NCBI RefSeq assembly: GCF_014647755.1 | Contig: NZ_BMPU01000001.1 | Location: forward strand, 620,001-684,000 | DNA length: 64,000 nucleotides | Direction of reading: 5' to 3' | Source: Porphyromonas pasteri | GTDB taxonomy: Bacteria > Bacteroidota > Bacteroidia > Bacteroidales > Porphyromonadaceae | Shown: positions 55,730 to 64,000 of the stretch, one piece after another | Layout of the letters: each line of letters starts with the position of its first letter | Position numbering within the stretch: position 1 is the first letter of the stretch | Position numbers and translations under genes: made by a program | The notes under the pieces: model-generated | What the model saw: the letters and a program-made list of their open reading frames with translations, nothing else | What the model was told of the DNA's origin: nothing | Database searches by the model: none

Positions 55730-56200
55730 CTATTGGGGGATATGATCTGGGATATGGATGCTACGCTCAAAGCTTACATCCAGCGAGATCAAGGTCTCAG
55801 TAGCGACGACCCCTGGGATGCTCTGAATGATCCCGTTGAGGATGCGCATGAGGTCATTATTATCAATCGCATAGAGCTTGATGAGCATCGTATAAGGCCC
55901 CGTAGTGAAGTGGCACTCAACGATCTCGGGGATCTCACGCATTCGCTCAGCGACCTCCTTGTAGAGAGAGCCACGCTCCAGTCGCACCCCAACGTAGGTA
56001 CACGTGTTGTAGCCTATCTTCTTGGGGTTCACATGATACTTTAGCGAGGTCAGTACCCCATTCTCAATCATACGGGTAAGACGCTGATTGACGGAGGAGC
56101 GCGAGCTATTCTCTCCTTCAGCTACGTCACGCAAGGGGACGCGAGCATTCGTAGTCAGTCGTCTAAGGATCTTCAGATCCAGCTCATTCAGTTTCTTCAT
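55730..56200 (-). CDS. Lrp/AsnC family transcriptional regulator
   Basis: A 156-residue Lrp-type regulator. The N-terminal winged helix-turn-helix (LDLKILRRLTTNARVPLRDVA, SSRSSVNQRLTRMIENGVL) is followed by a RAM/ActD ligand-binding domain (TCTYVGVRLERGS, VVECHFTTGPYTMLIKLYA-like). These proteins sense amino acids and form octamers. The next gene in the unit is xseA. The ligand is unknown. Confidence 0.92.
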   Translation of the reverse strand: MKKLNELDLKILRRLTTNARVPLRDVAEGENSSRSSVNQRLTRMIENGVLTSLKYHVNPKKIGYNTCTYVGVRLERGSLYKEVAERMREIPEIVECHFTTGPYTMLIKLYAIDNNDLMRILNGIIQSIPGVVATETLISLDVSFERSIHIPDHIPQ

Positions 56201-56243
56201 ACAAGGGTGGGTCGGCGTGCCACTAATTGCACTCCTTATGATA

Positions 56244-56251
56244 CAAATGTA
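56244..56251 (-). promoter_or_regulatory. Probable promoter -7 box (TACATTTG) for the Lrp-xseA unit
   Basis: On the minus strand TACATTTG matches TAnnTTTG 44 bases before the regulator start. Confidence 0.55.
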
Positions 56252-56303
56252 GTAAATATCCCATGATTAGTCGCCATATCGTGCTCTTATCATGGCAATT
56301 TAC

Positions 56304-57050
56304 CTAGTTTCTCTCTGCAGACAGCCCAAGTTGGCGCAGAATAGGGAGGCACTTGAGCTGAGGGAAGGAGTGTAAGTGTAGGCGGTAATAGTCAAGGAGG
56401 TAATCAAGAATCACCCCGCGCTGCTGCCGACTATAGGCAAAGCCATGCATTGTGTCATAGCTCATCCGAAGGAAAAGCGGCAGATGCTGTGTCTCCTCCG
56501 GTGACAAGCAATAAGCCTCTCGATGTGGTAGGTAGCACTGCTCTTGCAGGCTGAAGCAATATCCACATCCTCGAGCCTCCTCATCAGGAAGATCTGGAGC
56601 GATACCGAAGTAAGGGAGGAGTGTCAGTAGGAAGCAGAGGTGGAAATTCGCAACACCGCGACTAAGCCCTTCCCATAGGACAAGCGATGAGGAGATATAG
56701 TCATAGAGCTCCTCATCGGGTGTCTGCGTCGTCGACAAGATACGATAGAGGAACTCACTCAGGAAAATCGCCTGAGCTCCCTTAGCAGGATCTGTATGGA
56801 GTGCGTGACGAGGATGCAAGCTATGCACCTCATGAATACGCGCCAAATCACGCTGAGGACTAAGCGACAGCGTGATCTCCACTTCTGCCAAAGGGCGCAA
56901 GTGCTCCCGCACAGCATTCTTTCGGCTGGAGGTCTCGGGGACAAGCGTACCGACATAGCCTATCCCCCGACTATAGAGGTGTACGATGCTATAGCGGTCA
57001 CTATAGCGAGTACGATGGAGCACAAGAGCAGGAGTAGTCGTATAACCCAT
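56304..57050 (-). CDS. recO: DNA repair protein RecO
   Basis: RecO anneals SSB-coated DNA and helps load RecA at gaps. The 248 residues have an N-terminal OB-fold (TTPALVLHRTRYSDRYSIVHLYS, GVRYVGTLV-like) and a C-terminal helical domain with the loose zinc cluster CGYCFSLQEQCYL. The length is normal. It is separated from the upstream coiled-coil gene by a terminator, and its own promoter is not obvious. Confidence 0.9.
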   Translation of the reverse strand: MGYTTTPALVLHRTRYSDRYSIVHLYSRGIGYVGTLVPETSSRKNAVREHLRPLAEVEITLSLSPQRDLARIHEVHSLHPRHALHTDPAKGAQAIFLSEFLYRILSTTQTPDEELYDYISSSLVLWEGLSRGVANFHLCFLLTLLPYFGIAPDLPDEEARGCGYCFSLQEQCYLPHREAYCLSPEETQHLPLFLRMSYDTMHGFAYSRQQRGVILDYLLDYYRLHLHSFPQLKCLPILRQLGLSAERN

Positions 57051-57082
57051 CAGCAGTCTACTTAGGAAGTACCAATAAAGAA

Positions 57083-57139
57083 GAAGACGAGTCTACAGCT
57101 ACGCCCCACGATGTGGGCACGTGCTATAGACTCGTCTTC
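57083..57139 (-). terminator. Terminator at the end of the ruvX-to-lipoprotein operon
   Basis: GAAGACGAGTCTA (57083-57095) pairs with TAGACTCGTCTTC (57127-57139), with further inner pairing. TTCTTTATT follows on the minus strand. Confidence 0.8.
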
Positions 57140-57176
57140 GTAAGTGAGATTAGACTCTCATGCCTCAGGGACTGGC

Positions 57177-58031
57177 TTAGTCTACCTGGACAACGAGGAT
57201 CTTTGAGTTACTCCAGAAGGCCTGAGCATTCTTGATGTAGAGGACAAGCTGCTTATCAGAGCCTGGAACGAGCTCATAAGAAGAAGCAGGATGCACCGTC
57301 AAGAGGCGAGCCTTGCGGCTGAAGAGGGGGATCTGCGAGAGCTCGCGGAGGTCCGTCTTCGTGAAGTAGCTCATGTTAGCGTTCTCCGTGACGACGCGAC
57401 CGCTCTTGATGAGGTTCATCTCCTTGAGGTCAGAGCTGGTGCCGACGCAGTAGCGGACGGTGTTCAGTTCCTTCTCCTGAGCAGCCAGAGCTTCGGCCTG
57501 CTGTGCCGTAGCGACATTCAGACGATCAACGTCCCCATTACGCTGAGTAAGCATAGAGTCCAGTACGCCGATAGCGAGGTTCTTACGCTCAAGCTCTTCG
57601 GAGAGAGCGAGGACACGCTGCTTCTGGTTTTCAAGTTCCTTACGCAGAGCAGCGATCGTGCCGTGCAGGCGCTTGTTTTCCTTACCACTTGACTCCAGCT
57701 TCTTAGTCAGCTGGTCAAGAGCTTCACTGCTGGCACGGAGCTTATCGTTGATCAGGAGCATGTTGTCCTTGATACGATCACGCTCAGAGCGCTGGAGGTC
57801 GCCACTACGAGGATTGACATTGATCATCCCTTCGACGGAGGAGATCTCCTGGAAGTTCGTCAGGACACTGGCTACGAGGGAGTCTGTTTCATGGAGTTCG
57901 GCCTCATAGTTCTGGTTGATCAGGGCGAGTGAATCATACTGCTGCTTGAGCGTCTGATATTCGCCAGAGTTCTTCCCGCAGGAAGCGAGAGTAAGCAGCA
58001 TCGCTGCACCCAAGACAAGTCTCTTTGTCAT
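57177..58031 (-). CDS. Coiled-coil lipoprotein, function unknown
   Basis: A 284-residue lipoprotein (Cys18 in LTLASC). Residues about 25-190 are mostly heptad-like and rich in Glu, Lys, Leu and Gln (LRKELENQKQRVLALSEELERK), so a long coiled coil is likely. The last ~90 residues (YCVGTSSDLKEMNLIKSG ... YELVPGSDKQ) form a globular domain of unknown type. Orthologous build is common in Bacteroidales, but I do not know a function. It is the last gene of the operon, 13 bases after rsmI. Confidence 0.8.
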   Translation of the reverse strand: MTKRLVLGAAMLLTLASCGKNSGEYQTLKQQYDSLALINQNYEAELHETDSLVASVLTNFQEISSVEGMINVNPRSGDLQRSERDRIKDNMLLINDKLRASSEALDQLTKKLESSGKENKRLHGTIAALRKELENQKQRVLALSEELERKNLAIGVLDSMLTQRNGDVDRLNVATAQQAEALAAQEKELNTVRYCVGTSSDLKEMNLIKSGRVVTENANMSYFTKTDLRELSQIPLFSRKARLLTVHPASSYELVPGSDKQLVLYIKNAQAFWSNSKILVVQVD

Positions 58032-58044
58032 ACGTTTATTCGAT

Positions 58045-58812
58045 TTACTTATTCCACTTCTTCGATCGCTTCATCTTGCGTCGATCCTCTTCGTCGGACG
58101 AGCTGTGGATGGGATCTATTATATTTTGTTTCTTATCACTTACAGTGCCTTTACCCACTATGAGAACGAACTCTCCTCGGGGCTCATGCTCCGTGAAGTG
58201 CTGGATGACCTCCGCGAGGCTTCCACGAACCACTTCCTCATAGAGCTTAGAGATCTCTCGGACTGCAGCGACCTTAGTCTCTGCTCCCATGTGTTCGGAG
58301 AGTTGCTCTAATGTCTTAACGATTCTATGCGGAGATTCGTACAGTATGGTAGTATAGTCTGAAGATGCTATAGCCTGCAGTTTCGTCTGTCTTCCCTTCT
58401 TCACAGGGAGGAACCCCTCAAAAACGAAGCGATCAGAAGGTAGCCCCGAGATAACCAAGGCTGGGACGAAGGCGGTTGCTCCAGGAAGACACTCCACTTC
58501 GATACCTCGCTCAATACAAGCATGCACCAAGAGATACCCAGGATCCGAGATGGCTGGTGTACCAGCATCTGTGATCAAAGCCACCTCACTCTCTTGCTCG
58601 ATACGCTCACACAGGCGCTCGAGGGCCTGATGCTCATTATACTTGTGGTAGCTCTGCATCGGGCACTTAATCTCATAGTGCTGCAGAAGTAGCCCTGAGG
58701 TACGAGTGTCTTCGGCCAATATGAGCGATACCCTCCTTAGGACATTGAGAGCCCGCAGGGTGATATCCTCAAGGTTTCCAATCGGAGTCGGTACGAGTAT
58801 GAGCTTTGGCAT
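58045..58812 (-). CDS. rsmI: 16S rRNA (cytidine(1402)-2'-O)-methyltransferase
   Basis: RsmI methylates the 2'-O of C1402 in 16S rRNA using SAM. The 255 residues begin LILVPTPIGNLEDITLRAL, the family signature, followed by LAEDTRTSG, a YHKYNEH block, LITDAGTPAISDPGYLLV and LPGATAFVPALVISGLP. The tail is Lys-rich. It lies eight bases after a GT4 gene in the same operon. Confidence 0.95.
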   Translation of the reverse strand: MPKLILVPTPIGNLEDITLRALNVLRRVSLILAEDTRTSGLLLQHYEIKCPMQSYHKYNEHQALERLCERIEQESEVALITDAGTPAISDPGYLLVHACIERGIEVECLPGATAFVPALVISGLPSDRFVFEGFLPVKKGRQTKLQAIASSDYTTILYESPHRIVKTLEQLSEHMGAETKVAAVREISKLYEEVVRGSLAEVIQHFTEHEPRGEFVLIVGKGTVSDKKQNIIDPIHSSSDEEDRRKMKRSKKWNK

Positions 58813-58820
58813 CGTGGAGG

Positions 58821-59942
58821 CTAATGCTTTTTCTTCTTAGCGATGAGCTCAGTGAATAGCTTTGTCCAGCGCTGCATGACGGACTCTTCTGAGAAGCGTA
58901 CAGAGAGTTCTTTCGCTCGCTTACCCATCTTCTTACGTAGCTCATCATCTTGAATCAGACGAATGATCCCCTCCGCCAGCTTATGATAATCCTCAAGCTC
59001 TTCTACGAGGATACCAGTCTCTCCATTGATGATGATATCACGGGGGCCACAAGGGCAGGCGTAAGAGACGTTAGGCACACCGCAAGCATTCGCTTCAGCA
59101 AGAGCAAGCGAGAAGCCTTCATGTCTCGAGCTCACTACAGAGATAGAGGAGTCCATATACTCCTTCTGCATATCCGAAGACTCTAGACGATCAATGCTAT
59201 CTCTAAGCTGAAGCTTATCAATGATAGGATCAAGCTTCTCCAGTCCTTGGCCACAGATCTTCAAGCGCCAGTCGGGACAAGCTGCATGTACGATTGCCCA
59301 AGCCTCAACCAAGTTCTCGAAATTCTTCTGTACACCATGGCGTCCAGAGGAGATCACCTTCTTTACATCAAGAGTGGCACTCTCAACTGGAGCAAATGTA
59401 TTCCCATTAGGTATACAGATCGTATTGGGGACATCCCAGTTCGGTATATCCTCCTGGGTCAAGACTACGAACTGATCAAAGCGTCGAACCAGCTTAATAT
59501 CGAGCCAATTCTGGAGTTTACCTAAGAGGCCCTTTCGAGAGAAGATCCAAGTATAGCGGGCACCATGTGCCTCTAAGACCTTAGCACTTCCATCCTTGAT
59601 GAAAGGTAAGAAGAAGATTTCCTTACCATACATAGAGACCACTATATCAGGACGAATCTCCATCAGAGTTCGCTTCATACGGACATAATGACGGATCAGG
59701 AAGCCGGGCAGCTTCATCGCCTTCTGTAGCATGCTAAGCTGGTCTGCTCCAATGTACCCAATGGCATAGTCCACCGTCTTTACCCTCGGATCCATTTCAT
59801 AGTAGGGAGAATTCCCAATCTGATCTGACGTTAAGATATATACTTCGTGACCCTGCTTAACCCAGTAGTTCACCTTATTGATCAGCACGCGAGTCTGGCC
59901 TCCAGCGTACCAAGTATTATTTAAAACGTAGGCAATCTTCAT
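58821..59942 (-). CDS. GT4 family glycosyltransferase (copy B)
   Basis: A 373-residue GT-B retaining glycosyltransferase. The N-terminal MKIAYVLNNTWYAGGQTRVLINKVNYW holds the acceptor-side glycine motif. The donor site carries the Glu-x7-Glu motif EGFSLALAE and the block CPCGPRDII. It is a close paralogue of the next upstream gene: both share INKVNYxV, the spacing and the C-P-x-G-P-R-D-I-I block. A role in LPS or surface glycan synthesis is likely; the sugar is unknown. The gap to rsmI is eight bases. Confidence 0.88.
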   Translation of the reverse strand: MKIAYVLNNTWYAGGQTRVLINKVNYWVKQGHEVYILTSDQIGNSPYYEMDPRVKTVDYAIGYIGADQLSMLQKAMKLPGFLIRHYVRMKRTLMEIRPDIVVSMYGKEIFFLPFIKDGSAKVLEAHGARYTWIFSRKGLLGKLQNWLDIKLVRRFDQFVVLTQEDIPNWDVPNTICIPNGNTFAPVESATLDVKKVISSGRHGVQKNFENLVEAWAIVHAACPDWRLKICGQGLEKLDPIIDKLQLRDSIDRLESSDMQKEYMDSSISVVSSRHEGFSLALAEANACGVPNVSYACPCGPRDIIINGETGILVEELEDYHKLAEGIIRLIQDDELRKKMGKRAKELSVRFSEESVMQRWTKLFTELIAKKKKH

Positions 59943-59950
59943 AAGAGAGG

Positions 59951-61084
59951 TTACTTTACGAGTTCATTAAATAGCGAGAGCCACTGGGGCATGATAACAT
60001 CAAGGTCATAGCGGTGCGAGGCTACCTCTGCGGCTTGCCCCATACGACGCCTGAGTTCTTCATCACGCATTAGCGTTCGAAGACGCTCTGCAAAAGTCTC
60101 CTGATCATAGAGGGGGACCAAGAAACCATCCTTACCATCCGTGATTATATCGCGAGGTCCACTAGGACACATATAGGAGACAGCAGGCAAGCCTACTGAC
60201 TGAGCTTCGAGAAGCACCATAGGGAGTCCTTCATAATGTGAGGTCATTAGATAGACCGAGGAGGAAGCATAAGCCGTCTCCATATCGCTCACAGCTCCCT
60301 CAAAGGAGACTTGAGAGGCAATCCCCAACTCTTTTGCCTGACGCTTCAAGCCATCAAGCATCCAGCCACTACCATATAGATGCAGTTGCCATTCGGGGAA
60401 GTCAGGTGCGACACGTGACCAGATCTGAAGGAGCTCAGGAAAATTCTTCTGATACTCCATACGCCCCACAGCGATGAGATGCTTAGCTGACACATCGGCT
60501 CGCTTTTGGGGAGAGAAAGGAAGAGCATTGGGAATAACACTCAGGTTAGAAAAGCCCTTCCAAAGAGGCTTTTCTTCATGAGTAAGGATAACGAAGCGAT
60601 CATAGCGAGCAGCGACCCGCTCCTGCTGGGCTACGCGAAGACGCCCAATGAAGCGCCTCAACTTACTCCCCGCAGGATGCATAAGCTCTGCTGTAGCCTT
60701 GGCTGAATGTAACTCGAGGATCTTTCGACTGCCATCCTTCAGGTCGGGAAGGAAGCTAGCTTCCTGACGCCAGACAGAGACGGTGATATCAGCATGCAAT
60801 CGCTTGAGCTCAGCCTCCAAGCGAGCCTTGTGCTGGGAGCGTAACTGATACGTCTTCCAGTATCGCTTCCACGGGGAGAGCTCATCAAACTGATCGTAAT
60901 TCAGACCCAGATCAACTCGCTCTACACGCTCATCGATAGGGAAGAAGTCAGGGCGACCAGCCTGATCCGTAGTGATGATACAAGCTTCATAGCCATGGTT
61001 CACAAGGTAGTTCACCTTATTGGCGATGACTCGCTCGATCCCTCCGGACTTAAACATCGCAGAGATACAGTAGACGATCTTCAT
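59951..61084 (-). CDS. GT4 family glycosyltransferase (copy A)
   Basis: A 377-residue GT-B glycosyltransferase that starts MKIVYCISAMFKSGGIERVIANKVNYL. The donor site has EGLPMVLLE (Glu-x7-Glu) and CPSGPRDII. It stands in tandem with its paralogue, eight bases apart, which suggests duplication followed by divergence to successive steps in one glycan. The upstream gene is the TPR protein, 66 bases away. Confidence 0.88.
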   Translation of the reverse strand: MKIVYCISAMFKSGGIERVIANKVNYLVNHGYEACIITTDQAGRPDFFPIDERVERVDLGLNYDQFDELSPWKRYWKTYQLRSQHKARLEAELKRLHADITVSVWRQEASFLPDLKDGSRKILELHSAKATAELMHPAGSKLRRFIGRLRVAQQERVAARYDRFVILTHEEKPLWKGFSNLSVIPNALPFSPQKRADVSAKHLIAVGRMEYQKNFPELLQIWSRVAPDFPEWQLHLYGSGWMLDGLKRQAKELGIASQVSFEGAVSDMETAYASSSVYLMTSHYEGLPMVLLEAQSVGLPAVSYMCPSGPRDIITDGKDGFLVPLYDQETFAERLRTLMRDEELRRRMGQAAEVASHRYDLDVIMPQWLSLFNELVK

Positions 61085-61150
61085 TGGCTTATGCTTTTGA
61101 TACGTTGATGCACAAAGTTAGCTCTTTCCATGTACTCCCCTACTGCACTT

Positions 61151-63226
61151 CTATTTATTCATTCGCTTGATGAGGCTGTAGGCCTTGTAGAGCCCCAATT
61201 CACCGGCACGACTTAGGTCGCGAGTACCCTCCTTCACCTTCCCTTCGGAATAGTAGAGAAGACCTCGATTGAAATAGCTTTCGGCAAAGAGCGGATTGAG
61301 CTCAATCGCCTTGGTATAGTCTTGCTTAGCACGCTCTACATCGCCCGTCTTAGCATATAGGTTCGCCCGATTATAGTAAGCAAAGGCGAATGTCGGAGCC
61401 TGAGTGATGACCTGATTAAGGTCAGTCAAGGGGGAGTATTCGACGACTCTCGCTGGGGTAGGTGCGGGGAGGGGGAGCTCTGCTGGTGTCGTACCCTTAG
61501 CCCCCGTAGCAGCAGCTCGCACTTGAGGTATAGAAGGTGTAGACTGCTCGACAGGGCGCCCACGCTCAGCCTCACTCCGACGAAGTGACGCGATGGAGCG
61601 AGCAAAGTAGGCTAAAGTAAATGATGGGTCACGCTCTATAGCCTCGGTAAGAGCTGATATCGCAGCACCGAGATCCTGCAGGAGGAGATGATCAATGCCC
61701 TTAAGGAAGGAGAGCTGCGCTGTCTTCTCGGTCTGGGCATTCAGCTGGCTGAGATGCTTCTGCACCTCTTCTACCTCTGCCAGACTTAGGCTACTCCCCT
61801 GCTCACGGAGCACAAGGCGGGGGGCACGCTTATCCTGATGCAAGCGCTGTGTATTGAGGCGATCCAAGAGCGGAGCAAAGTAGACCTGTCCTTGGTTCCC
61901 ATCCTTATCTATCTCAGTGAAGTATGAGAGCGTCAGATCACGACGAGGCGTCATCTGTATCTCCTGATCCTGGATACGACCACGGATCTGGCTGGTGTAT
62001 TTGGGCTTGTCCTTGACGGGCTCTGGAGCCGTCTCGACAAGCATATTGTACTTCTCGATCGCCTCATCCTCTCGGCTACGCGTCTCCTTACCATCCTTAG
62101 CGGGACGAGAAGCAGAGGCAGCACGATTGCGATAGCTCTTGCTATTCTGCAGGTCAAAGAGATGGAGCTCGTCGCGTGTAGCCCCCTTAACATCGCCCAT
62201 CTTACGACGCACCTCTGCACGAGCCATGAAGCCTTCGGCAAAGATGGGGTAGCGCTTGAGGACGATATTGAGATCCTCGAGAGAGGAGCGAAGATTCCCT
62301 AAGCGAAGATGTAGGAGCGCACGATTATAGCGTGCGATATAGTGATCGGGCTCGAGCTGCAGGAGCTTATCCCAGTCCTGAATAGCCAAGCTATACTCCC
62401 CTACTTGCGTACGCAGTAGCGCACGATTATTGAGAGCCGCACGGTCATTCGGCTCAAGGCGTAGCCCTTCGGAATAGTCACTCATGGCCCCTCGCAGGTC
62501 ATTGAGGTGATAGCGCATGATCGCTCTATTGACATAGAGGTTCGCATCACCTGCATCCTGAGCTAATACCCGATCCAGTGCACGGATGCTCGTCTTATAG
62601 TCCTTGCGCTCAGCGGCTATCTGAGCACGGAGGAGGTGAGCTGGCAGATAGGTCGAGTCCTTCGCCAGCAGGTAGTCCACCTGCCGTGTAGCACTAACTG
62701 TATCCTTGCGCTCAAGGGCTGACTGTGCTAAGATGCGATAAGCATCCTTGTTCTTAGGGTCGATCTCCAGCAGGCGCTGGGCAGCACTATCTGCCGCTGC
62801 GTACCGCTTATCCTGCAGTAGGGCTATGGACAAGTTGTACTGAAGTCCCACATCTCGCGGGGAGAGCTCGAGTCCTCGACGGAAGTCCTCGACTGCAGGA
62901 GTATACTCCTTCTGCGAGAAGCGAGCGATACCACGCAGGAGGTAGGCACGAGGGAAGATCGGGTTACGCTCAAGAGCCAGCGAAGCATCAGCCTCAGCAC
63001 CAGCGTAGTCATCGAGGTTGATCTTCGCCACAGCCCTATAAAAGTAGGGCTCAGCCATCCAGGGGCGCAAGCCGATGATCTGATTGAAGTACCCCATCGA
63101 GACGATATAGTCATTGAAGTAGATCGCATTGCGTCCGATCGAAAGCGCCTGCTCAACATCGATCTGCGCACGGAGCGTAGAGGCGGATAGGAGGAGGCCA
63201 AGGGCCGCAAGTGTGTACTTCTTCAT
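61151..63226 (-). CDS. Large periplasmic TPR-repeat protein
   Basis: A 691-residue exported protein with a signal peptide (residues 1-20, ASTLRA|Q). About eight to ten tetratricopeptide repeats occupy residues 25-370 (NPIFPRAYLLRGIARFSQKEY and similar). A charged, low-complexity middle follows (about 375-510), with further TPRs from about 515 to the end (TFAFAYYNRANLYAKTGDVERA, NPLFAESYFNRGLLYYSEGKV). TPR proteins of this kind act as scaffolds; the partner is unknown. It lies 63 bases after def. Confidence 0.88.
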   Translation of the reverse strand: MKKYTLAALGLLLSASTLRAQIDVEQALSIGRNAIYFNDYIVSMGYFNQIIGLRPWMAEPYFYRAVAKINLDDYAGAEADASLALERNPIFPRAYLLRGIARFSQKEYTPAVEDFRRGLELSPRDVGLQYNLSIALLQDKRYAAADSAAQRLLEIDPKNKDAYRILAQSALERKDTVSATRQVDYLLAKDSTYLPAHLLRAQIAAERKDYKTSIRALDRVLAQDAGDANLYVNRAIMRYHLNDLRGAMSDYSEGLRLEPNDRAALNNRALLRTQVGEYSLAIQDWDKLLQLEPDHYIARYNRALLHLRLGNLRSSLEDLNIVLKRYPIFAEGFMARAEVRRKMGDVKGATRDELHLFDLQNSKSYRNRAASASRPAKDGKETRSREDEAIEKYNMLVETAPEPVKDKPKYTSQIRGRIQDQEIQMTPRRDLTLSYFTEIDKDGNQGQVYFAPLLDRLNTQRLHQDKRAPRLVLREQGSSLSLAEVEEVQKHLSQLNAQTEKTAQLSFLKGIDHLLLQDLGAAISALTEAIERDPSFTLAYFARSIASLRRSEAERGRPVEQSTPSIPQVRAAATGAKGTTPAELPLPAPTPARVVEYSPLTDLNQVITQAPTFAFAYYNRANLYAKTGDVERAKQDYTKAIELNPLFAESYFNRGLLYYSEGKVKEGTRDLSRAGELGLYKAYSLIKRMNK

Positions 63227-63289
63227 ATAGCGTCTATCTCGTAGTATGGGAGTGAAGGCTGAGGCACGAGGAGCCCAACAGCCTAAGGA

Positions 63290-63856
63290 TTACTTACGCT
63301 TCTGTGGAGCGGTGACGACACGATAGTGTGCCGACACCTTACCCTTCTGCATATTGGCAAGCTTGCCCTTGATGAGCTGCTTGCGGATGGTCGCGATCTT
63401 ATCGATGAAGAGGACGCCCTCGATGTGGTCATACTCGTGCTGGATCACACGAGCGGCAAAGCCCGTGTAAGTCTCACGATGGGGCTGGAAGTCTGCATCC
63501 AGATACTCAATGGTGATCGTCGCTGGGCGCGTGACCTTTTCATTGATACCAGGGATGCTGAGGCAACCCTCATTCTCGGCGAGGGTCTCTTCACTACTCT
63601 CAACGATACGAGCATTGATGAAGGTCTGCTTGAGCCCCTTGCACTCGGGGAAGGTCTCTGCCATAGGATCGGCATCGATGACGAAGAGGCGGATAGCACG
63701 CCCGATCTGAGGGGCAGCCAAGCCGATACCATCAGAGAAATACATGGTCTCCCACATATCTTCAATGAGGGTACTCAGGCCTTCGTAGTCGGCAGTAATA
63801 TCTTGCCCGACCTCACGCAGGACGGGATGTCCATATATATATATAGGTAGCTTCAT
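63290..63856 (-). CDS. def: Peptide deformylase
   Basis: Def removes the formyl group from nascent proteins and needs Fe2+ or another divalent metal. All three signature motifs are intact: GIGLAAPQ (43-50), EGCLS with the metal ligand C98 (96-100) and HEYDH (140-144). The 188 residues are slightly longer than E. coli Def. It follows ruvX by 21 bases in the same operon. Confidence 0.96.
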   Translation of the reverse strand: MKLPIYIYGHPVLREVGQDITADYEGLSTLIEDMWETMYFSDGIGLAAPQIGRAIRLFVIDADPMAETFPECKGLKQTFINARIVESSEETLAENEGCLSIPGINEKVTRPATITIEYLDADFQPHRETYTGFAARVIQHEYDHIEGVLFIDKIATIRKQLIKGKLANMQKGKVSAHYRVVTAPQKRK

Positions 63857-63877
63857 CGTAGGGATGATTAGGTGATA

Positions 63878-64000
63878 CTATTTGAATGGCAGGTGAATTT
63901 GCCCGAGACCATCACGGCTCTCAAGGTAGCTCTGTAGGATAATGACAGCGCTGACCTCATCGACGAGCCCTTTATCCTGCTCACGGCGCTTCTTACCAAT
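63878..64000 (-). CDS. ruvX: Putative Holliday junction resolvase RuvX/YqgF (C-terminal part)
   Basis: Only the last 40 codons are inside the window; the gene continues past base 64000. The visible protein includes KKRREQDKGLVDEVSAVIIL and LQSYLESRDG, which match the C-terminal RNase H-like motif of YqgF/RuvX (KxxRREKGLVDEIAAxxILQ). The family takes part in 16S rRNA 5'-end processing and possibly in DNA resolution. It is the first visible gene of the operon that continues into def. Confidence 0.88.
   Translation of the reverse strand: MGKKRREQDKGLVDEVSAVIILQSYLESRDGLGQIHLPFK

Overview
The window looks like a chromosomal segment of a Bacteroidales bacterium, most likely a Porphyromonas-type organism. 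This is inferred from content, not from a database match. The signs are a SusC/SusD outer-membrane pair with a GH18/LamG glycan cluster, several lipoproteins with a Bacteroidetes-style lipobox, a DUF5020 protein, almost no Shine-Dalgarno sequences, and the Bacteroidetes -7 promoter word TAnnTTTG in front of most transcription units. There are no rRNA genes, no insertion sequences, no CRISPR array and no prophage. One tRNA (Asp) is present.

Layout. 0.2-9.6 kb: a DUF5020 outer-membrane protein, then on the minus strand dprA, a GH20 hexosaminidase, glyA and gcvP. 9.9 kb: tRNA-Asp. 10.9-17.8 kb: a five-gene plus-strand operon for ion homeostasis and envelope (Ca2+-type P-ATPase, ZnuA-like lipoprotein, its ABC ATPase, a PAP2 phosphatase fused to a probable beta-barrel, NhaD antiporter). 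18.0 kb: an exported Cys-rich repeat protein. 18.9-20.4 kb: metK behind a probable SAM-II riboswitch and an intrinsic terminator. 20.5-25.0 kb: carAB behind a structured leader. 25.4-28.3 kb: kdsB-dnaG. 28.4-34.1 kb (minus): pduO-cobQ-cobD-priA, every junction overlapping. 34.6-41.8 kb (minus): a four-gene glycan-utilisation locus (susC, susD, GH18, DUF1735/LamG). 42.7-44.8 kb: ABC ATPase, membrane protein and YtrA-type GntR regulator. 45.1-51.7 kb (minus): lysS, gpsA, polysaccharide deacetylase, SIMPL protein, GT2, GT87. 52.0-54.3 kb: nitroreductase, a small winged-helix protein and a frameshifted acyltransferase. 54.3-64.0 kb (minus): Lrp/AsnC-xseA, recO, and a long operon ruvX-def-TPR-GT4-GT4-rsmI-coiled-coil lipoprotein.

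How the genes connect. GlyA and GcvP serve glycine/one-carbon metabolism. The GH18 PUL and the GH20 enzyme fit harvesting of GlcNAc-containing host glycans. CobQ, CobD and PduO cover late cobamide assembly and adenosylation. DnaG and PriA are convergent neighbours and both belong to replication restart/priming.

Most unusual points. (1) PriA is full length with an intact two-zinc cysteine module, but its Walker A and most other helicase motifs are degenerate, which suggests a naturally ATPase-dead primosome protein. (2) At least seven intergenic arrays share a near-exact 22-bp period but use different palindromic core words. Two of them form a composite inverted pair around the PUL and ABC region. 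(3) metK has a SAM-II-like aptamer followed by a 12-bp terminator hairpin. (4) carA has a leader in which the promoter-proximal RNA is complementary to the apex of the terminator-like hairpin. (5) An exported protein is built from Cys-Cys repeats.
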